A stretch of DNA of 64,000 bases from Chimonanthus salicifolius (GCA_013350335.1 CM023536.1:46508314-46572313); one strand, 5' to 3'. Counted from the stretch's first letter, positions 23,901 to 38,900 are shown. Notes: a model not told the origin generated them from the sequence alone. Numbers and translations are program-made.

Positions 23901-26900
23901 TTGAGCTCTAATCAAGGGAATTCCCTGCAAAGTCTTTTCCAGGAAAATGGGGATCAAAATAAAAATGACAGGCGGAGAATGATCCTGAACCTATACAATT
24001 ACTGGAAAAAAAAAAAAGATATTCAGAGGAAGATGGAGCTGAAATTGTAAAAATCAGAAAAGCTCTGGGCATCAATTTCAGCAAAGACAATCAATTATAA
24101 ATGAAATAAAATGGCAGAGCTTAAAGACAGATCATCCTCTAGAATGTCTCGCAGGCAAAGAGCTGCAACGAAAATGTTGTGCAGAAAATCCTTCTTCAAT
24201 TTACCCTATTATAATCCATACCATTAGTCACTTTACAGTCTAGCATGTCATTTTTTATCCCTTCCCCTCCATGTGTTTAAATGCCGCCCTCTCCTCTTAA
24301 TGTCTTAGATCTGAAACCTCTCAATTCTAAGCATTGGAGCTATCTCTAAACTATCCCTAATGCGTTCATTTTGAACTCTATCCATTAGGGTTAAACCACT
24401 CATCCACCATGGAGGACACATTTGCGCCTGTCCTAACTTTGTTTATATTCGTCGTCTGACATTCTGCTCCGTATAACATTGCGAATCTAATAATTGTTTC
24501 ATAAAATCATCCTTTTAGGCGAAGGGGGGCTCTTTTATCGCACAAGTCCCTGTTAGCTTGTCTACATTTAGCACACATGGATGGGAGATAATATATGCCA
24601 AGACAGCATATCGCACTAGATTACTACATTTTAGAGTTTTATATTGCAATACTATTAAAGTTCATATACATGTATTCTCGTACAATTATTAAATCTCATA
24701 CACATTAACTTCCAAGTTCACTAAAAATATGCCTTTGAATATTTGCTTTTCATATTTCACATTTTAATTGATAAAGCTTTGATGATCGGTCTGTTTTCAA
24801 TCCAATCATGCATATTATTGATTGTAAAAGTGAATGCAAATATCAAACAGGAAATGCACAAGCAAGACAATAACACAAGCAAATCAACCAGAAATTTCCA
24901 AGTTCGTAATGTTCCTATTCCAAAGCATATAATTCCACTTACAATTTTGACAAGGATAGGTTTTCTTTGAGCATCGAAAAACTCCATTGCTGCACCATTA
25001 GGACAGAGGATCATGTCAACACCAAAGGATAATAGTTAAGACTAAAAGATAAGGTAGAAGCTTACATATTGTTCCCTGTAGAGGAGCTTTCAAACAAGTT
25101 TCTGTGGAAATACATTGTGAACAGTTTAATAACAGAGAGAAAAAAGAAAAGAATATTATTGAACACAAAGCTGGGAAGCCAAAACTGCACAACCATTCTT
25201 ACATGCTTCTTTTTTGGCACTCAGAGGACTCAAGGCTTTCCCATGTAAAATTATTGTATGAAAGATCACTGAGAACAGAAAAAGCCATTATTATATGAAT
25301 AGATATTTCAAGTTAAGAGAATGTAGACAACAGCTAATACAATACTGTCAAACTTCCAGTAAAATAAGCACAAGTCAGATTTAGAAGAGACACGAGGGAT
25401 TTTTAAGGTATTTTAATAGTACATAGAAACCAATACACTATTCTATACATAAAACAATCCAACAAATACCCTTCAGAAGGAATCATACACCAACCGCACT
25501 CCCGTCCCCACACTTCATCTATCAAACTTTGTGAAAAGGTTCTGATTCTTTTTTCTTTTTTTTTTTGAGGTCCGAAGGTGTCCAGGCGTCGCACCTGACT
25601 AGTCCTCCGGGGTGTGTGAAAACCCCCCTATCCGCACACACCGGGTAAGTCGATGGGACCTTACTCTATACATATTCCCATGGGAAGTGGCCCTTCATTT
25701 GGGCTCCCATGGTTTGAACCTAAGACCTCCCTCTAGAGATCTTGCTCTCAAACCAACTGGGATAACCCCCTGGAGTTGAAAAGGTTTTGATTTCCAAGGA
25801 TGAATAAGCCTGAATCTTATTTATTCAGACCAACCTTCTGATTGATGCCCTTCCAGCATAAGCCTCTTAATTTCCAAATTATAAACTTGTTTGTCATAAA
25901 AAATTGATCCATCTTATCAAATCTTATGCTCCATTTATGATATTCGTTGTTAGCCAATTGCCAACTTCTCTCCTGGTTGTTTGTCTTTTATAGAAAATTA
26001 AGGAAACAGAAAAGTGGGATCATTCTTAATCAGCAACACACTGCTTTTCTTTTTCTTCTTCTTCTTCTCTTTTTGGTAGCAATCAAGTAAGAGTTATCGA
26101 CATTTCAAAATCAGACCCAGACATTTTTTCCATAGACTTTTGCTCTACGTTGCAAAACCATGATAAAATCGTAAACATATGATAGAGATAGATTAATGAG
26201 ACTTGTCGCAGAATATTACATTCAAGAAAAGATACCAATTGAAATCATTACATTTAAAAATGGATACCAGTCTAATGAAAAGCATTCAAGAAAGAAGTGT
26301 ACATGTGTGGTTTTGAATCCAAGAATGAGGAGGATACTTGTCCACTGAGCAGGTTGCCTGTTAAAAACCTAAAGGAAGGAAACGTCATTTGAAGTTGGAG
26401 ATTGTGCTGTTATTCTCATAGAGACTTTATTATCATAGAAACTAGCAGTAACAAATATATCTTGGAATTTTATCACTTGCACAGGAATCCAGAGAGACAG
26501 AGCTACTTGAAATTTTTTTCACTTACACAAATAGGAACACAGAGAGAGAGCTACTAGGAAGTTCTCCAGTCAACTTGTTAAAACTGAGGTCTCTGTAAAC
26601 CAACAGCAAGAATAAAATTAATGACGAAGTTCTTATAACTGTAAAGAGAAAAGAGGTGGTAGGGAACACTTCCTTTGTCTGAGTTAAACCTATAAAATGA
26701 TAAATATAGAACCACGTACAAATTAATGAATGATAAAATAAAATGTTCTTCTGGAGCATCTAATGATGCACTAAAAGCCTATAAAGTACAACAAGTCCCT
26801 AACAAATTCATGAGAAGTCAAGAATCACCATCATATATCTGTCTACCAAGAACTAATTAGGTAAAGCCATAAAATATACATGAGACCAAAAAGAAAATGA

Positions 26901-29900
26901 TAGTGTCAATTACTGATCTAATGAAAAACTATTTGATTGCTTGCTGCAAAATACCTACTAATATCATTAATGGAGTAGCTCAGTCAGGTCAATCATTTCT
27001 TTGGTACAAAAGAGATACAAGGTCCAGACCTAATGTCAAGGGATCCTTATGTACTAAACGCATGAAAAATCTAGAATGTAGGGACTTGTGCTTCCATAAT
27101 ATGGTTTTGTTAATGGCTGTAAATTGGAGATTCATTAGTAAAAACATGTTATAGAGCAAGGTGTTAAGGAGAAAATAACAGACGAAGGAAAACTGGCGGC
27201 AGGGTGAAATGGAAAATAAGAGGACAATATATGACCGTGTGCTTATAGATGTTATGACATAGAGATGCAAAGAGACCAGAAATAATGTGGTCCATGCCGA
27301 CAATAGTTACATATTATCTGAAAGGATCTTTAGATTCCTGACTGGGAAAGCTAATTTGTCCAAAAGTACAAGGGCACTGTCCAGACCTCATTGTCAGCTT
27401 CCTACAGAATTGGAAAGATGCTAACAGATGAGACTTAGATGCTACTGGAACTCATTTGGGTGAAGAAATTGCCTCTATAATTAGAAAGAGAGCAATAGGA
27501 GAGTCAGATGAGTCAAGACGGGCAACACCAACCACTGGAAAAAGTTCAGTAAACCTAGCCTATAAAATGTTCAACCATAGAAATAATAGCCCCTTTTTTA
27601 AATGAGAACTGTTATGCAAACTTAAAGTTAGACTTCATAGATCCATTTATTCTTATGGAAAAGGATCCAAAATAATTCTTATATAAGTTAAAAGATATAT
27701 GAAGGGTCAGATGATCCTATGTAGATAACATGAAAGTGTTATGCAAACTTAAAGTTCAGTTCATAAGTCCATTTATTCTTATGGAAAAGGATCCAAAATA
27801 ATTCTTATAAATTCAGATATGTCTAGGTCAGATGACCCTACGGAGAAAACATGAAAGTGCATTTAGTCTCGATGCAGTTTTTGTTTTAGACACTTAGTCA
27901 TTTCATTTAGGAAATTACAATAAAGTGACCTTCCCTGGCAGCACATCAAAGGAGAAGGGACACAGGTAAAATTAAGAACAGAGGGGACAGAGAAGCTGAC
28001 ATATTTGAGTTTTGGTGACTCAGTTTGACTCACTTTGACTCAGTTTTGAATCTAATACAATATGATATTGGATGAGTTCTACTTTCCCCACTAACTCGAA
28101 GTAGAGATTGTGGAAATAAAGAACATAAGAAATAAACTTGATCAAATACTTTTAGCCATTAGATTTAAGCATATAAGATACACAGTTACCAAAGAGTTCT
28201 ATTTTAGACATCCATTTACTTAACTCTAGATTGGGTGACTATACATGTTTAATGACATTAGCTTCTTCACATTTTCACTTCAAATCCAATTACATTTAGG
28301 GTCAATAAACCCTATACATTGTCACATATCATGTAATTCAAAATTGAGCTATAAGAACCTAATTAACTCAAATTTATAACTTTAAAATGTTCATTTCCAG
28401 ATGGTATGTGCAAGCTAACAAATACGCTGACATGATGTGATTGAACCATGGGATTTCGTGACTCAATTTTAATTCTCAAATGTTTACTATCTTATTCGAA
28501 ATATAATCTTAGCAAATAGAGTACAATCGTTGATATTTTGATGATAAAATTACATTTATTTAAATATAATTATTTTTTAAGTTAAATAATTAATATTAAG
28601 TGTTGATAAGGGGGTCCACCATTCACATCTATTATAGTTTGTTTAATTAGGTGGCTATAAACATAAAATAAGAGTAATTTTTTAAAATTTTACATTAACA
28701 ATAATTTCATTGATTTTATAGGGTTGCTAGATATATCTTACTGTCAATGTTCATGTAACTTCAACTAAATCACAACAATCACATAGTTACATTAGCAGTG
28801 TTTCCTAATGACGGTAAGGTTGGGTATAATGCCTACGTAGGCCGTCACGCTAAGATAAAATTTAGATCTGGGATTTTAGGCCAGATCGAGAATTTCAATG
28901 ATAGAAGCTCTAAGAAAACCTACTCTCAATCACTCTCAAGAAAAGAAAGATGACATTAATTTCAACAGGATCACCGACGAAATTAGGTGTTCAACCGAAA
29001 GCAAAATGAATGTGGAATTGTTATTCCGAATGCAATAATTTATACAATTAATTGTGATCCACAATTAAATGCATTTAATAATCATATGCATGAGTGGACT
29101 TAAATCCAGCACTAATTCGATTCGGCATTCATTAAACCTTCTGAGAACCAATTTGGTTGCGGAATTGTAATTAAATTAAGAATGGGAAAATGCAAGACAT
29201 GAAATTTAAATTCACCATGCAAAAACTAAAACCCAATACTTGAATTAAATTCAATTCAAAAAAAAAACCTAAATTAAATTCAAAGAATCAAAGTAGCACT
29301 CACCTCACTGGGGAGACTCTAACAAAGCTAAAAGCATCAAATAACTCACTCAACTGGTCTGATCTACAATGGTTGGCCCATGCCTCAATTTATAGGCCTG
29401 GTTTTCACTAAAATAAATTAAAAATAAAAGAAAAAAAAATCAAATTATTCAAAGCTACTGTTGCACAGGAAGGGCTACAGTGGTCAATCCATTCTCTGTT
29501 TCTTTCTGCCTTCAGTCTTTCCTCCTTTCTCTCTCTACTCGATTTCATTCATATTCGGCCTCGGTCTTCTTCTTCTTTCATTCCCTCTCTCTGTGCTTTC
29601 CGCTTTCTCACTGATTTTATCTCTCTGATGGATTTCTCAAATTCTTCTCTCTCTAGTGGGTTTTTCTCCTTTTTCTCACGATGTTGGATATTCATCATGC
29701 GCCTTCGCCTGGAAACCTTCTTTTCTCTCTACTTCTGTGTTTTCCACTTTGCTTTCTCTCTCGGATTTCTCTCTACTTTCCTTTCCTTTTCCTTCCTTCT
29801 TTTCTTCTCGGCTAAACCGATTCTTCTTTCTCGGGTTTTATTCTCTTCCTTTTCTCCTCTTTTTAAAATTAGCCTATAATTCAATCCAATGGTTGTCCTT

Positions 29901-32900
29901 GAAAGTTCCAACTAATAATTTCTCTAAGATGACTAAGTTCTCTAGACACAATTTGACTCTAGTTTAAATCTAATAAGATATGATATTGAATGAGGTCTAT
30001 TCAACATACCAAATTAAAGTGAAAATTATGAATTTGTTCATTATAAGAAATAAGTTTTATTAAATATTTCTAACTATTAAATTTAAGCACATGATATGTA
30101 AAGTATGTAGAATAATAGACTAGAGAAAAGAAAGGAAAAGAGAAGATGGAGAATGGAAAAGAAATTCTATATTGTTTGTATTGAATGTGTATTTTAAAGT
30201 ATAAACTGAAGGGTTACATGTATAAATAGAATAAGTAGAGCCAATCTAGGTGGCTAAAATAGGAAAAGAATAATTATCTACAATCAATCATATAACTAAT
30301 AAGATGTCTTTCCAAAAGTAGATGATTTGGGTCAACTCTGTTCTAAAATGAGTCTCACAAGTCACAACACCTTACATGTCCTAGAGTGAGTCCCACAACA
30401 CTCCCCTTAAGTTGTTTTGAAGATGTCGAGTAATCTCAGCTTGCTAACAACCGAATCGAGCTAAGTTTGGGGAACTAACTTTGTGAAAATATCCGCAAGT
30501 TGATCTTTAGACCTCATATGAGGAGTGAAAAGTAGGCCTTCAGAAATATGCTTATGAAGGAAGTGACAATCGACTTCAATGTACTTAGTCCACTCATGAA
30601 AGACTAGATTGGAGGCAATGTTGATGGCCGCCTGATTGTCACAGAACATGACGAGTGGTTCGGCAGGAGCAAAGCCCAATACAGTAAGGAATTGTCAGAA
30701 CCACAGCAATTCGAAAGCAGTATTAGCCATGGCACGATATTTAGCCTCAGCACTTAAACGAACAACAACTGACTACTTATTGCTTCGCCAGGCAACTAAA
30801 TGTGAGCCCAAGAAAACAAAATAGCCAGAAGTAGAGCGGTGATCATCCGCAGACCTAGCCCAATCAGCATCAGAATACCCGCAAACCGGACAAGTAGGTT
30901 GGTGTCCATAGAACAAGTCACGGCCAAGATGAGCGTTAAGATACCGAAGGATACGGAACACAGCATGGAGGTGAGTGTCCCATGGTTCATGCATGAACTG
31001 GCTGACGACACCAACAACATAAGATAAGTCTGGTCTCGTGACGGTGAAATAAATGAGCTTACCAATGAGTTTCTGATAAAAACTTGGTGTGTCAAGAAGA
31101 GTCTCATCTGATGTAGATAACTATGTGTTCACATCCAGCGGAGTATCTGCGGGTTTACAGCCAGAATAGCCAGCTTTCTAGAGGAGATCCAGGGCACACT
31201 TTCGCTGAGAGAGATAGAGGCCACGAGAAGACCAAGCAACTTCAATTTGAAGAAAGCACTGGAGGGGCCCCAAATCCTTAATATCAAAAGTCCGTTGAAG
31301 ATAATGCTTGAAAGAGGAGATGGTTGCATCATTGTTACCTGTGGGGACATTATCATCAACCTGGACCACCAAAATCATCACAGTTGAGTGGAGGCGGTAG
31401 ATGAAGATTGAATGATCCGACTGACAGTGAATAAGACATAAGGTAACAAGGCACTGCTAAACTTCTCAAACCAAGCACGGGGAGACTGCTTAAGACCATA
31501 GAGAACCTTCTTGATTCTGCAGACAGAGTTAAGGTCCCTCAGCATGACAAATCGCAGAAGAGGAAGCATGTTTACTTCTTCCTGAAGATCACCATGGAGA
31601 AAAGCATTCTTCACATCCAACTAGCGCAAGGGCCAGGCATAAGTGGTGGCAAGGGAGAGCAAAATGCGTACAGAGGTAATCTTGGCGACTAGTGAAAAAG
31701 TGTCTTGGTAATCTACTCCATATGTCTACGTGAAGCCTTTGGCCACTAGGCATGCCTTATATCGAGCAATGGATCCATCTAGATTATGCTTCAAGGCAAA
31801 GACCCATTTGCACCCAATTGGAGTCTTTCTCGGAAGTAGAGAAACGATCTCCCATGTGTTGTTCTTCTCAAGGGCAGCTAATTCTTCATCCATGGCTGCT
31901 TTCCATGAGGGATTTTTCAAAGCCATGTCGATCCTCTTTGGTATGTTAATGTTATCCAATGCTGTGAGAAAACTATGATAGGAAGGTAAAACAGCATGAT
32001 ATGATACAAACCGATCAATGGGATGACTAGTACAAGAACGCTTACCTTTGCGAAGCGCAATAGAGAGATCAAACAGGTCAGAGACTGGTGGATCTGAACC
32101 GCTGGTGGATTTGAACCACTGGCAGATGGGTGGGTGGAGTCAGCCGCAGAAGGCAATCGAGATTGTCGGCATTGATACACCAAAAGGGGCTTAGTGGGAC
32201 TCGAGGAACTAAGATCGGTAGGACGAAAATGAAGGTTTGGGGAAGGAGAAGAGGTACAGAGTGTAGTGACCCAACCCGGAGTAACGGGTCAGTAGAAATG
32301 GGTAGAGTTGGTCAGAAATTGATATTGTGTGTATTAGTCTATTGTTTTATTTTATTGAAATTAAGCGAATGGAAAATGTATATAATTAAAATTTAAATCC
32401 CCTTTTCAGTAAGCAACCAATTAATGAGAAGATTAAAATACCCAGTTAAAACAAATTGAACAAAATTGAAAAGATAGTAACATTAAGTAAATTATTAATT
32501 CAACTATTTTGTAGGATTTAGTATTCAAGTCCCTATTCTTAGAAAATTAAGTTAGATAGAAAGAGTATTTAAAATAAATAAGTGAAAGAATAAATGGAAA
32601 ATTTAGATATCAAATAAAATTTTAAGATTAATTTGTTGGGGTGTATTTTTAGAATACACATACCTTAATAGGTTCCTAAGCCGTGTAGGCCTTTGGACCC
32701 ACACTTCTCTTGACCCTTACCCTTTTATTTCCATAAATTTCCCTTTAACCCTTATTTCCCCCAAAGGCTCTAATTCACGATGGAAACCAAAGAGTCCACC
32801 ACCGCACCTATCCAGTTTTTCCCCCAAATTCGTTTCTCTCCTTATCTCTTTCCTATCCACCGCCGTATTCCATGGGGAAATTTCCCAAATTTTCTTCTTC

Positions 32901-35900
32901 CTTTCCTTCTCGATTGGGACTCAAATCCTTTCTTCCTTTTCCAAAAAGGAAACGAATCCTACCTCTCCACCGTATACCTTCCGTTTTTAACTCCTCAAAT
33001 CCAAATCCTCCTCGGAAGAAACCAGCCGACTTTATTCCCTATAAATCCATGTGATGGTAGCCGGATTCTTCTCCTACCTTTCGATCTCCATTGGTATCTC
33101 TCTCTCTCTGTCTCTTGAGTTCTTGTTCCTCCTTGCCTCTTTGAAGACCAAGTTTCCGTTCGAAGTAGCAGAGCAGCACCACCTTGGGATGAGCCTCTCC
33201 GTCTTTATCTCCACGCTACAGCAACAAATAGGTATGTATCTATTTCTTAGTTTCCACTTCCTTTCTCTCTCCAAACAGTAGTCACATCTGCAATAGACTT
33301 CCGCCCAACCAGCCAACCTGTTTGTTTGATTTCTTTGGTTTTGGCCATGTTTATTACACAGCTATTGGATGCAATTGATTGGTGACTCAGATCTGTCCCC
33401 AATCCCTTATCCGTGAACAGTACCCAACTCAGTCTTTTCCCTAAATCATTCTAAGTTGAGACTGTTTTTAGGTGCAAACCATGCTTTTGTATATTTTTAT
33501 ATCCAAAATTTAATTACTTAGGTGCTGCCCAAGCAATGGCCTCCTTCCCTTGGCTGCCTTGTGACTGCAAGCAGCCCTTGTTGCCCAAGTCGTGGCCCAT
33601 AGTATACCCGTGTATTGAAAAACCTCAGGTTTTCACCCCCTTGATTAGAGACTAGTGATATTAAATTATTAATTACATTGGGTAACATGGGAAGGTATCT
33701 GTTGTTCACTAATTAGTGTTGAACCTACTCTTCCTCCAACCTTACTTTATTTTATAGTAGGATTACAAATATGGTCACTAGCCCAAACTTCATCTACCCA
33801 ATTTTCCCAAAATCGTTCAGCCCTTCTTCAAACAATATACCCTTCTTGTTTACAAATTACTTGTTACCTTATTTAGACTTTTACAGTTTTCAAATATCTT
33901 TATCTAAATCTACATTTTTATCACTCTTTCTATAAGACAATTATAATGGTTCTTTTATTCATTTAATTAGTACTTTTAACCAATCCTTCTGTCCAGTGGA
34001 AAGGACTAATTACGTATGTATTTGATTTATGGAAAGGGTCATTTACTTTAGTTACATTAACGAATCTGAGAAGATATTATTCTTTTCCACTTAACTAGTT
34101 ACTATGAATTCTTCCATTGACCCTAATTGAATTTCTGGTTTGACCTATTGGGAATTTGTGATAGTATCTCATACACATGAGTATACATTTAAACCAAGAG
34201 AAAACCAGCCCCTACCTTGGAGTTAACGGACTGATGGCAAGAACTGATTTTCAGTCTCCAAACTGTTGATGTTGAGGGCTGTCTAGTCTTGGAACTTCAT
34301 TCATATCTGGTCAATAAAACTTGTCCTCATTCTACCCAAAACTGGATGCTTAAACCAGCCTTGTTAATGTCCAGCTTGGATCTGAGATATAAAACCATCT
34401 TATAACTAGCCTCTTAACCTTGTATTTTCAGCATCCATAGGTGAGGGCAGCACCCATCACCCATGTTTAATAATCCTCATACACCGATCTAGTCCATGCC
34501 ATTTAGAAATATTTATTAGAAGAAATATTAATAGTAATTGGAATCTTTAAAACATATTCGCAACAGACTTTGGTATTCAAGGATAATTATCACTTGGAAG
34601 CTACGTGGACTTCTCATTCGCAGTACGAAAACTTCTAGGTGAAAGAAACAATTCACTACATACTTTGTATTTCTACAATATTTTATTTTGTTTGTGCAAA
34701 GGAAATTATTGCATTGTATTGTATGTTTAGAGTATAATTGTTGGATCTAGAAATAGACTGGGTACATGTTGATAATGGTTGTAACCTGGTGTTCACTCAC
34801 AGTAGTGTAAGGGAGATTTCGGCTAAACATTTTATTGGCCGTGAGGAGACTCAGTCCGCCCGGATTGTGGAATCCAACTATTAATGTTGTTAGAAGATCC
34901 AATGATTTATATTCGTAAATTGATGATTATTTGTATGGTATCGTTAAATTATTAATCTTGATTGGACATATTTGAATGTTGGTTTATATAATTCAAATAA
35001 TTATGATGCTTGGACTATTGCTACGTTTATTTCAAGGTATATGCATGCTATGGCAGTTGAGATATTGATTATGATGTAATAATCTACTTAGAATGAGATT
35101 CATAAGTCTATAAGCATATTATGAATAATTAGGCATGTTTATTGGTGTCGAGCATGGCATTCTCATATTCATAGGATTGGATATGAGGGTGTGATCCATG
35201 ATTGTCACAAAGACCACGACGGTGGTAGTGTTGTTAACCTCACTTTAAGTGGGAAGACCACTGCGGTGGAAGAGATGTGTTATCTGTGGCAAGTCATGAA
35301 GATTGTTATTTGGTGGTGGGTTGTGTTATCCTCACTCTAAAGTGGGAAGGCCACTAAGGCGATGTTGTGTATCCCCAATTCGTCGGGAAGACCACCAAAT
35401 CTCAGTAGATGTGAATAATGGGTTAGAGTATGGCATTTTGCATTCAGCATTACATTCTTGTAAAAGCATAAACATGAAATAAATTGTTACATAAGTTTAC
35501 TTGAAATATCATGTGAGAAAGTAGGGATATCATATTCTATGTTTGTGTTGTTGCTTTTTTCACTGGGCATGAAGCTCATCCCTTACATTGCAGGCAATCC
35601 TTTGGACTTGGGGCTGGATGATAACCAAAACTGAGCTTAGAAGGCAAGGAGTTGTCGAAGAATACTTGAAACTGCATGGCTTATTGAAGAATTTAGTATT
35701 TAGATTATAAATTGGGTTTTTATTTGATCTGAGACTTTGAGGAATTTGTTTATTTGTTTTATTTAGTTTGTGGAAACTTGGATAATGAATTCCAGTATGG
35801 AATAAATTTGAGAACACTTTGATTTGATTGGTTTGGGATTGTGAGTGAGTTGGTGAGTTTAGAAATCTTTATTTGATGGAATACTCTCTCTCTAAGCTAT

Positions 35901-38900
35901 ATGGAATGATGAATGGAAATGTCAGGTTACTTAGTAGGTAATGGACGTGAGGAATTCGATGGCTTGTGAATATAGATACGTTTGTTTGAAAAAATTATAT
36001 AGCCACGGATTTTGATGTAAGACCCGTTTAGGGCTGCAGGTGATCTAGAATTGTTTAGTTAGATCACGCCCGTTTAGGTGTTGGAAGTCGGGGCGTGACA
36101 GAGAGAGTTGAAAAACAAGGGTCCCACTCAAAAGGTGACATCCATGGATATGTATACTTTCCCAGTAAGGGGATCAAGGCACTTGTAGCCTTTGTGAAAA
36201 GGTGAGTAATCTAGAAAGACACATCATGTAGCCCGGGGAGAGAGTTTATAGCCAAAGAAATTGTGAACAAAGCAGACACACCCAAAGACATGTAATAGAA
36301 TACGAGGAATGGATTTATGTAATGAGAGGCGGTCAATAGGGGACTGATTTTGTAAAACATAAGATGGCATTATATTGATAAGATAACAAGCAGTTTACAC
36401 CCCTTCGGGCCAATAGGACTTTGGGACATGCATAGTAAAAAGAAGAGAGCATGCCACTTCAAGAAGGTGACGGTTCTTTCGTTCAACTACACCATTTTGT
36501 TGAGGTGTATAAGGGCATGAGAGTTGAGATTTTATACCATGCTCTTGCAAAAAAAGTAAGAAAGGAGTGTGACAAATATTCTCCCCCCTTATCACTTCAT
36601 AAGACGGAGTGTCAACCCATTGGTAAAAACTCCGGAAGTGATCAAAAACCTCTAATTTGTGTCTCATCAAATATGTCCAAGTCATGCGAGAAGAATCATC
36701 AATAAATGTGACAAAGTAATGAAAACCAATGCGAGATACAGTGGATTGCCAAACATCAGAATGAATAACTGAAAATAAAGAAGATATTTTTTTATTGATA
36801 GAATGGGGAAATTGAGATCTAATATGTTTGCCATATTGGCAATGTTCACACCCAAAATGACTAAAAGATAAACTAGGAACAAGTTTTAAAAAAGAAATGG
36901 CACGATGCCCCAGACAACAATGCCAAGCCACACATCTGAAGAGGAAGAGGTAGAACAAGTTTCGGAGTTGTCATGGTGAGAGTCAAGAAGGTAGAGGCCA
37001 CCTGTTTCACGACCATCACCCAACACCTACTTCGTGGTTAGATCCTCGAAAACAAAGTGAGAATGAAAGAAAGTGACTGAGCAATTCATATGTTTAGTCA
37101 AGGCGCTATTAGATAATAAATTGCGGGATAAATTGGGAACATGCAAAACACAGGGAAGATCCAAAATAGGAGTAACGGGAACAATCCATTTCCCAACAAT
37201 ATCAGTATATGAGCCATTAATTAATTTAACCTTACCAGATGAAACAAGAGAAAGGGAAGAGAAGATGGTGCACATACCAACCATATGGTCAGTAGCACCA
37301 GAATCAACAAATCCAGGAATGATGGCATGAATGGTTTGAAGATGATTCAGTACTTGAAGTAGGGGAGACAGCATTGGAAACCTCGGAGGATTGAAGGCAC
37401 TCCAGTCGTTGCAGTATTAAGTTAATGTCTTGCCGAGTCACGGGGGCACTGTCACTAGCCATATCAAAAGGAGTAAGAGGTGCACCGGAGAGATTGGCTT
37501 GCTATGCTCGCCCATGAAGCTTGTAGCAGGAGTCAACGTATCGAATGAACCACACACAATGTAACAACCATCCTTGATTGTAGCCATCCTCATCGTCAAT
37601 ATGTAACAGCCATGTATTCCTTGATTGTAGCCATCATCATTGTCAATATGTAACAGCCATGTATTCCTTGATCATAGCCATAACTATGGCAATATGTAAC
37701 AGCTATCTATTCCTTGGTTGTAGCCATAACTATGGTAAACCATGTACTATAAATAAGAATCAATCACAAAGGGAAAGACATCCAATCTTTCCATCAAAAT
37801 CAGTATATGTTGTGTGAATATCATAGATTGATATGGTACAGAGCCAGTGTTTACGAGAAGATCTTGCTTCATCTGCTCTTGAAATTGATTCAAGGTTGCA
37901 GGAAGAAACTGTTACTGCAGTTTCTTGAGAGACAAAGAAGCATACGCTCTTGTATCTGTATTTTTTTTGCTAACAGAAAGGAGTTTTTTACAAAAGAAAG
38001 AGTCAGAGGTAGGCCATCTGGCTGTTCTGGTTTTTTCTTATTGTTGTGTGGCATTTATCTTGATTCAAGCTTTGCACTGTCTTGATTTTGTTTCAAAACC
38101 GGAATCTTTTATTACAAAGACTATTTTATTATGGAGAAAAGTGATATCCCACTAGTGAAATTTAATGGGAAGAACTATACATCATGGGCTTTCCAATTTC
38201 AAATTTACCTTAAAGGTAAAGAGATGTGGGGTCATCTTCATGATTCAGATCCTTAAAGGTAACAATTAAATATTAATTAGTGAGTTGAGTAGAAGAAATG
38301 GATATGTTCTCAAGTTCATATACTTCCTCTTCGTGATGATTGATTGAGAGGAACATAAAAGAAACAAAGCAGTATATACAAGTGGCAAAAGATAAGATCT
38401 GCAGCAGTTCAAAAGCTTATCACCTATAATGACTACAAAAGAAATTGATGTGAAGAAAGTCATCTTTACACAACTAAAGAAAATTACTTACAAGTACTTC
38501 AATCCAGGCATTTCCCAAATAAACTTAGGGATATCTCCAGAAATATTGCAGTTCCTCAATGTCCTACAACATGGAATCATGGATATAGACTTCAATAGCA
38601 ATCGCAGCAGGTGTACCCATACAAGATGTTAATGATAAACATCACACTCACAGATATTTAATGTTTATCGTGTCCTTCAGCTGTGGGAAAACAGATCCAG
38701 TTCCTTTTATGTCACTTATCCGCCTACAATGAATCCCGCAAGAACAGTCAACAGAATCAATAAAAAATAAAATGGGCACTTCTCCAAAGCAGTTAATAAT
38801 ATCAACTAAAAAGGCTTTACGAACAAGTCAGTCATATTTTTCAAAAGAGAGATGCCAGAAGGAATAGGCCCTTCCATGGAGGTTCCTTGCATTAATCTGC

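Larger units (their letters stand above)
30106..37559 (-). mobile_element. Ty1/copia retrotransposon B, 5'-truncated, split by solo LTR C
   Basis: On the minus strand the order is gag zinc-knuckle edge, protease, integrase, [3.8-kb insertion], RT, RNase H, polypurine tract, 3' LTR. The LTR at 30106-30400 opens TGTTGTGGGACTC (minus) after a TTAAGGGGAGTG tract. The 5' LTR and most of gag are missing: homology stops where another copia LTR begins at 37560. Its LTR ends resemble those of copia A. It sits in the 11.9-kb intron of the receptor gene, same strand as the gene. Confidence 0.9.

Noticed and set aside
26303..26357. LRR exon starting at the AG just before GCAACCTG
   Set aside because: That acceptor shifts the frame and gives a stop in the next exon. 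The AG ten bases upstream keeps phase and restores FLTGNLLSG.
29628..29967. Overlapping open frames in the T/C-rich tract
   Set aside because: They are rich in Ser, Phe and Leu only because of base composition, and no homology is recognised.
32780..33281. Open frames of 112 and 76 codons
   Set aside because: They are inside solo-LTR-like element C, with compositional sequence and no conserved motif.
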